Positions 14,143 to 16,636 of a stretch of DNA of 16,636 bases are shown one piece after another. Position numbers and translations under genes: made by a program. This DNA is from an uncultured Moraxellaceae bacterium (GTDB taxonomy: Bacteria; Pseudomonadota; Gammaproteobacteria; Pseudomonadales; Moraxellaceae). How positions within the stretch are numbered: the first letter of the stretch is position 1; each line of letters begins with the position of its first letter. The notes below the pieces were generated by a model, which was given only the letters and a program-made list of their open reading frames with translations, ran no database searches and was not told the origin of the DNA. The DNA is taken from the NCBI GenBank assembly GCA_937928295.1, contig CALEYY010000325.1, forward strand, positions 1 through 16,636. Reading direction: 5' to 3'.

Positions 14143-15597
14143 ATGACCTGGGAAATCGTCATCGGGCTGGAAGTGCATGTTCAGCTCAACACGCAATCGA
14201 AAATCTTTTCCGGCAGCGCCACCACCTTCGGTGCCGAGCCGAACACGCAGGCCAGCTTGATCGACCTCGGCATGCCCGGCGTGCTGCCGGTGCTCAATAT
14301 CGGCGCGGTGCGTCATGCCGTGCGCTTCGGCCTTGGCATCGATGCCGAGATCGGCCGTCACTCGGTATTTGCGCGCAAGAACTACTTCTACCCCGACCTG
14401 CCCAAGGGCTACCAGATCTCGCAGATGGATCACCCCATCGTGGGCAAGGGCCACATCGACATCACGCTCGATGACGGCACGGTGAAGCGCGTCGGCATCA
14501 CCCGCGCACATCTCGAAGAAGATGCCGGCAAGTCGCTGCACGAGAACTTCTCGGGCATGACCGGCATCGACCTCAATCGCGCCGGCACGCCGCTGCTGGA
14601 GATTGTGTCGGAGCCGGACATGCGTTCGGCGAAAGAAGCCGTGGCCTACGCCAAGGCTATCCACGCGCTGATCCGCTACCTCGACATTTCTGACGGCAAC
14701 ATGGCCGAAGGCTCGATGCGCTGCGACTGCAATGTGTCTATCCGCCAGCCCGGCCAGCCCTTCGGCACCCGCCGCGAAATCAAGAATGTGAACTCGTTCA
14801 AGTTCATCGAGAAGGCCATCCAGGCGGAAGTGCTGTGGCAGATCGACGAGCTCGAATCAGGCCGCACGATTCGCCAGGACACCGTGCTCTACGATGTGGC
14901 CAAGAACGAAACCCGCTCGATGCGCAGCAAGGAAGAGGCCAACGATTACCGCTACTTCCCCGACCCGGACCTGCTGCCGGTCATTATTGATGACGCCACG
15001 CTGATCGAGATTCGCGCCAGCCTGCCGGAGCTGCCGGCCGCCAAGCGTGCGCGCTTTGAAAGCGAACTGGGCCTGTCGCCGTATGATGCCGGCGTGCTGG
15101 TTGCTAGTCGTGATTTGGCCAAATTCTTTGAAGCCACGGTAGCCGCAGCCGGTGGTGTTACTGCCGCCAAACCAGCGGCTAACTGGGTCACGGGCGAACT
15201 GCTGGCGGCGCTGAACCGCAGCGAACAAGACATCATCGATTCGCCCGTGTCACCGCAGCAGCTCGGCGGCCTGATTCTGCGCATCAACGACAACACCATC
15301 TCTGGCAAGATTGCCAAGCAAGTGTTTGCGGCGCTGATGGCGAGTGAAGGCAGCAGCGCCGATGACATCATTGAAAAGCAGGGCCTGAAACAGGAAACTG
15401 ATACCGGCGCCATCGAGGCAGTGATTCGTGAAGTGATAACCGCCAATGCCGCTCAGGTCGAGCAATACCGCGCCAGCGATGAGGCCAAGCAAGCCAAATT
15501 ATTCGGCTTCTTTGTCGGCCAGGTCATGAAGGCATCGCGAGGCAAGGCGAATCCGGCAGCCGTGAACGACCTGCTTAAAACAATGCTGATGAGCTGA
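14143..15597 (+). CDS. gatB: Asp-tRNA(Asn)/Glu-tRNA(Gln) amidotransferase subunit B
   Basis: This 484-residue subunit binds tRNA, phosphorylates the misacylated amino acid and completes transamidation. The N-terminal kinase-like cradle shows WEIVIGLEVHVQLNTQSKIF, FGAEPNTQASLIDLGMPGVL, YFYPDLPKGYQISQ and EGSMRCDCNVSIR. The C-terminal YqeY-like tail domain (about 335-484) carries NTISGKIAKQVFAAL and EYRASDEAKQAKLFG-like sequence (here QYRASDEAKQAKLFG). The usual zinc-site cysteines near FSGS are absent, as in Pseudomonas-type and some other GatB proteins, so this is not a defect. GAGGA at 14128-14132 overlaps the gatA stop and serves as a Shine-Dalgarno. Confidence 0.97.
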   Translation: MTWEIVIGLEVHVQLNTQSKIFSGSATTFGAEPNTQASLIDLGMPGVLPVLNIGAVRHAVRFGLGIDAEIGRHSVFARKNYFYPDLPKGYQISQMDHPIVGKGHIDITLDDGTVKRVGITRAHLEEDAGKSLHENFSGMTGIDLNRAGTPLLEIVSEPDMRSAKEAVAYAKAIHALIRYLDISDGNMAEGSMRCDCNVSIRQPGQPFGTRREIKNVNSFKFIEKAIQAEVLWQIDELESGRTIRQDTVLYDVAKNETRSMRSKEEANDYRYFPDPDLLPVIIDDATLIEIRASLPELPAAKRARFESELGLSPYDAGVLVASRDLAKFFEATVAAAGGVTAAKPAANWVTGELLAALNRSEQDIIDSPVSPQQLGGLILRINDNTISGKIAKQVFAALMASEGSSADDIIEKQGLKQETDTGAIEAVIREVITANAAQVEQYRASDEAKQAKLFGFFVGQVMKASRGKANPAAVNDLLKTMLMS

Positions 15598-15602
15598 CAC
15601 TG

Positions 15603-16355
15603 ATGAAGCTGGCCATCACCGCATCCCTGACACTGGCGAGCGCCTTGGCGCTAAGCTTGGCTGGTTGCGAAAGTATCCCGCCTGTGGACTCCGCAGCAAA
15701 CAATCCCGTTGACGCGGGCTACTCTACCCCATCTGCGCCAGAGTCTCCTGCAGCAGGCAATACAGCTAAGCCTGCAACACTGAGTGAGCTGCTCAGAAAC
15801 ACGCAACTGGCCGACCCGGCAGAGCTCTTTACTGCGGCATCAACAGCCATCAAATTGAATCGCCTGACTGACGCCGGCGTGCTTTATCAAGAGGCACAAA
15901 TTCGTCGTGCCACTGATATGAGACGCTTTCCACCCAATGCCGAAGCGCTGGCTACGATCAAACATATTGAGCGCTTAAAACTCACCGTGAGCACCGAACT
16001 TGGCTCCAAACTCCTAGATAAGCCACGCCTCTACGCACTCATTGCGCAGCGGCTCGAAGGCCGGGAATGTGCCACTGGCATTGGCTACGAACCTGCATGG
16101 ACATACAGGCGCGTAATTCCTTCGGTGGATTGCAATGGTGCTCATCAACAAAAAGTAAAGCTCATGCGCGATCTCTCTGTTTTACTGAGCTTTCCGGATT
16201 ATGCTGAAGCAGCGCAGCTAGCCGAGTATTACCGGAGCAGCTCCAGTTCCGTTCGCGAACTGGCAGGCCTGAAGGAAGGCTATCTGCGCGTACTTGAGAC
16301 CATGCGATCCATCGAGCGCCACCAAAAGCGTAGCGGACTATCGCAGCGTCTCTAA
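15603..16355 (+). CDS. Putative outer-membrane lipoprotein of unknown function
   Basis: I do not recognise this 250-residue protein. It begins with a lipoprotein signal peptide: basic start MKLAIT, a hydrophobic core, and lipobox LAGC with lipidated Cys22. The +2 residue is Glu rather than Asp, which favours export to the outer membrane. Residues 25-57 are a Pro/Ser/Ala-rich linker. The rest is largely helical, with a TPR- or Sel1-like stretch around 72-105 (KLNRLTDAGVLYQEAQIRRA). Two further cysteines, Cys156 and Cys177, could form a disulphide in the periplasm. It starts 5 nt after gatB with a weak Shine-Dalgarno and ends at the terminator, so it is co-transcribed with gatCAB. Its base composition looks less GC-rich than the gat genes. 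Confidence 0.8.
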   Translation: MKLAITASLTLASALALSLAGCESIPPVDSAANNPVDAGYSTPSAPESPAAGNTAKPATLSELLRNTQLADPAELFTAASTAIKLNRLTDAGVLYQEAQIRRATDMRRFPPNAEALATIKHIERLKLTVSTELGSKLLDKPRLYALIAQRLEGRECATGIGYEPAWTYRRVIPSVDCNGAHQQKVKLMRDLSVLLSFPDYAEAAQLAEYYRSSSSSVRELAGLKEGYLRVLETMRSIERHQKRSGLSQRL

Positions 16356-16409
16356 AAAAAGCCCGCCATCACAGATTATTTTTACACAATCTGTCATGGC
16401 GGGCTTTTT
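16356..16409. terminator. Long bidirectional intrinsic terminator
   Basis: A 22-bp stem with one mismatch (16356-16377 with 16388-16409) encloses a 10-nt loop. The core is AAAAAGCCCGCCAT pairing with ATGGCGGGCTTTTT. The outer arms are A-runs and T-runs, so it works as a U-tract terminator in both directions. It begins immediately after the lipoprotein stop and ends 9 nt short of the convergent dehydrogenase stop. Confidence 0.93.
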
Positions 16410-16418
16410 CGATCTGCA

Positions 16419-16636
16419 TCAGAAGCTGGCAGAATCCAACGCCATGATCATGTCCGAGCCGGCCTTGAGCGCCGCGACACGGGCATTCAGCTCGGGCAGC
16501 AGGCGCGCATAGAAGAACCTCGCCACGACCAGCTTGTCAGCATGGAAATCACTGGATTGCTTGCGCGCAGCCTGCGCCATGAGCAGCCACATGTGGGCAT
16601 AGCAGAGCAGGCCAAAGGCGTGCAGGAAGTCCACCG
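16419..16636 (-). CDS. Acyl-CoA dehydrogenase, C-terminal part (start outside window)
   Basis: The last ~72 residues of a minus-strand protein are visible. They include AQAARKQSSDFHADKL, VVARFFYARLLPELNARVAA and an ending LKAGSDMIMALDSASF. This resembles the C-terminal domain of the larger acyl-CoA dehydrogenases of the FadE/DmdC-like type (the family whose C-terminal domain is PF12806). Those enzymes oxidise acyl-CoA thioesters with FAD. No catalytic or FAD-binding residue is in view, so substrate cannot be judged. The first internal ATG (16634) is not the true start. It is the final gene of its transcription unit, ending at the shared terminator. Confidence 0.75.
   Translation of the reverse strand, partial: VDFLHAFGLLCYAHMWLLMAQAARKQSSDFHADKLVVARFFYARLLPELNARVAALKAGSDMIMALDSASF

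Noticed and set aside
14143..14300. Missing zinc-binding cysteines in the GatB N-terminus, considered as a sign of damage
   Set aside because: Many GatB proteins, including Pseudomonas-type ones, naturally lack them and keep all other motifs, as here.
1..16636. Mobile elements, CRISPR arrays, tRNA genes, toxin-antitoxin pairs or defence genes
   Set aside because: I looked on both strands and found no transposase, integrase, regularly spaced repeats, tRNA-like cloverleaf or defence motifs. Apart from short intergenic gaps, the window is filled by the genes listed.

Overview
The window is a stretch of housekeeping chromosome from a gammaproteobacterium of moderately high GC content. MreB, GatB, RNase G, Maf and the mreBCD-maf-rng-yhdP-nitrilase order most resemble Pseudomonas and its relatives (Pseudomonadales in the broad sense). 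That placement is an inference from remembered protein motifs and gene order; no search was run. I see no mobile element, CRISPR array, tRNA, rRNA or defence island, and almost every gene belongs to a well-known family.

Layout. (1) Plus strand, 1-2863: the 3' end of rpoN (sigma-54), a roughly 210-nt structured leader, hpf (ribosome hibernation factor), an intrinsic terminator, rapZ overlapping ptsO/npr (RNase adapter and nitrogen-PTS phosphocarrier), then darP/yjgA (50S assembly factor). The ptsN gene usually found between hpf and rapZ is missing. (2) Minus strand, 12125 down to 2878: mreB with its own terminator, then a promoter and the tightly packed series mreC-mreD-maf-rng-yhdP-nitrilase, with gene junctions running from 8-nt overlaps to 21-nt gaps. 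This block covers cell-wall elongation, nucleotide sanitation, RNA processing and envelope lipid homeostasis. (3) Plus strand, 12325-16355: gatC-gatA-gatB (glutamyl/aspartyl-tRNA amidotransferase), diverging from mreB, followed 5 nt later by an unrecognised lipoprotein gene and a very long two-way terminator. (4) Minus strand, 16636 down to 16419: the C-terminal end of an acyl-CoA dehydrogenase.

Functional themes. The first block links nitrogen-related sigma-54 and phosphocarrier control with ribosome hibernation, amino-sugar control and ribosome assembly. The second ties rod shape (MreBCD) to envelope and RNA maintenance. The third makes Gln-tRNA(Gln) and/or Asn-tRNA(Asn) by transamidation.

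The points most worth a second look are small-scale. They are a strong Shine-Dalgarno for mreC that faces AUC codons instead of the TTG start, separation of mreB from mreCD by a terminator plus a new promoter, three 13-bp tandem repeats across the gatC stop, loss of ptsN from the rpoN cluster, a possible switchable leader on hpf, and the orphan lipoprotein attached to gatCAB. I found no convincing undescribed system.
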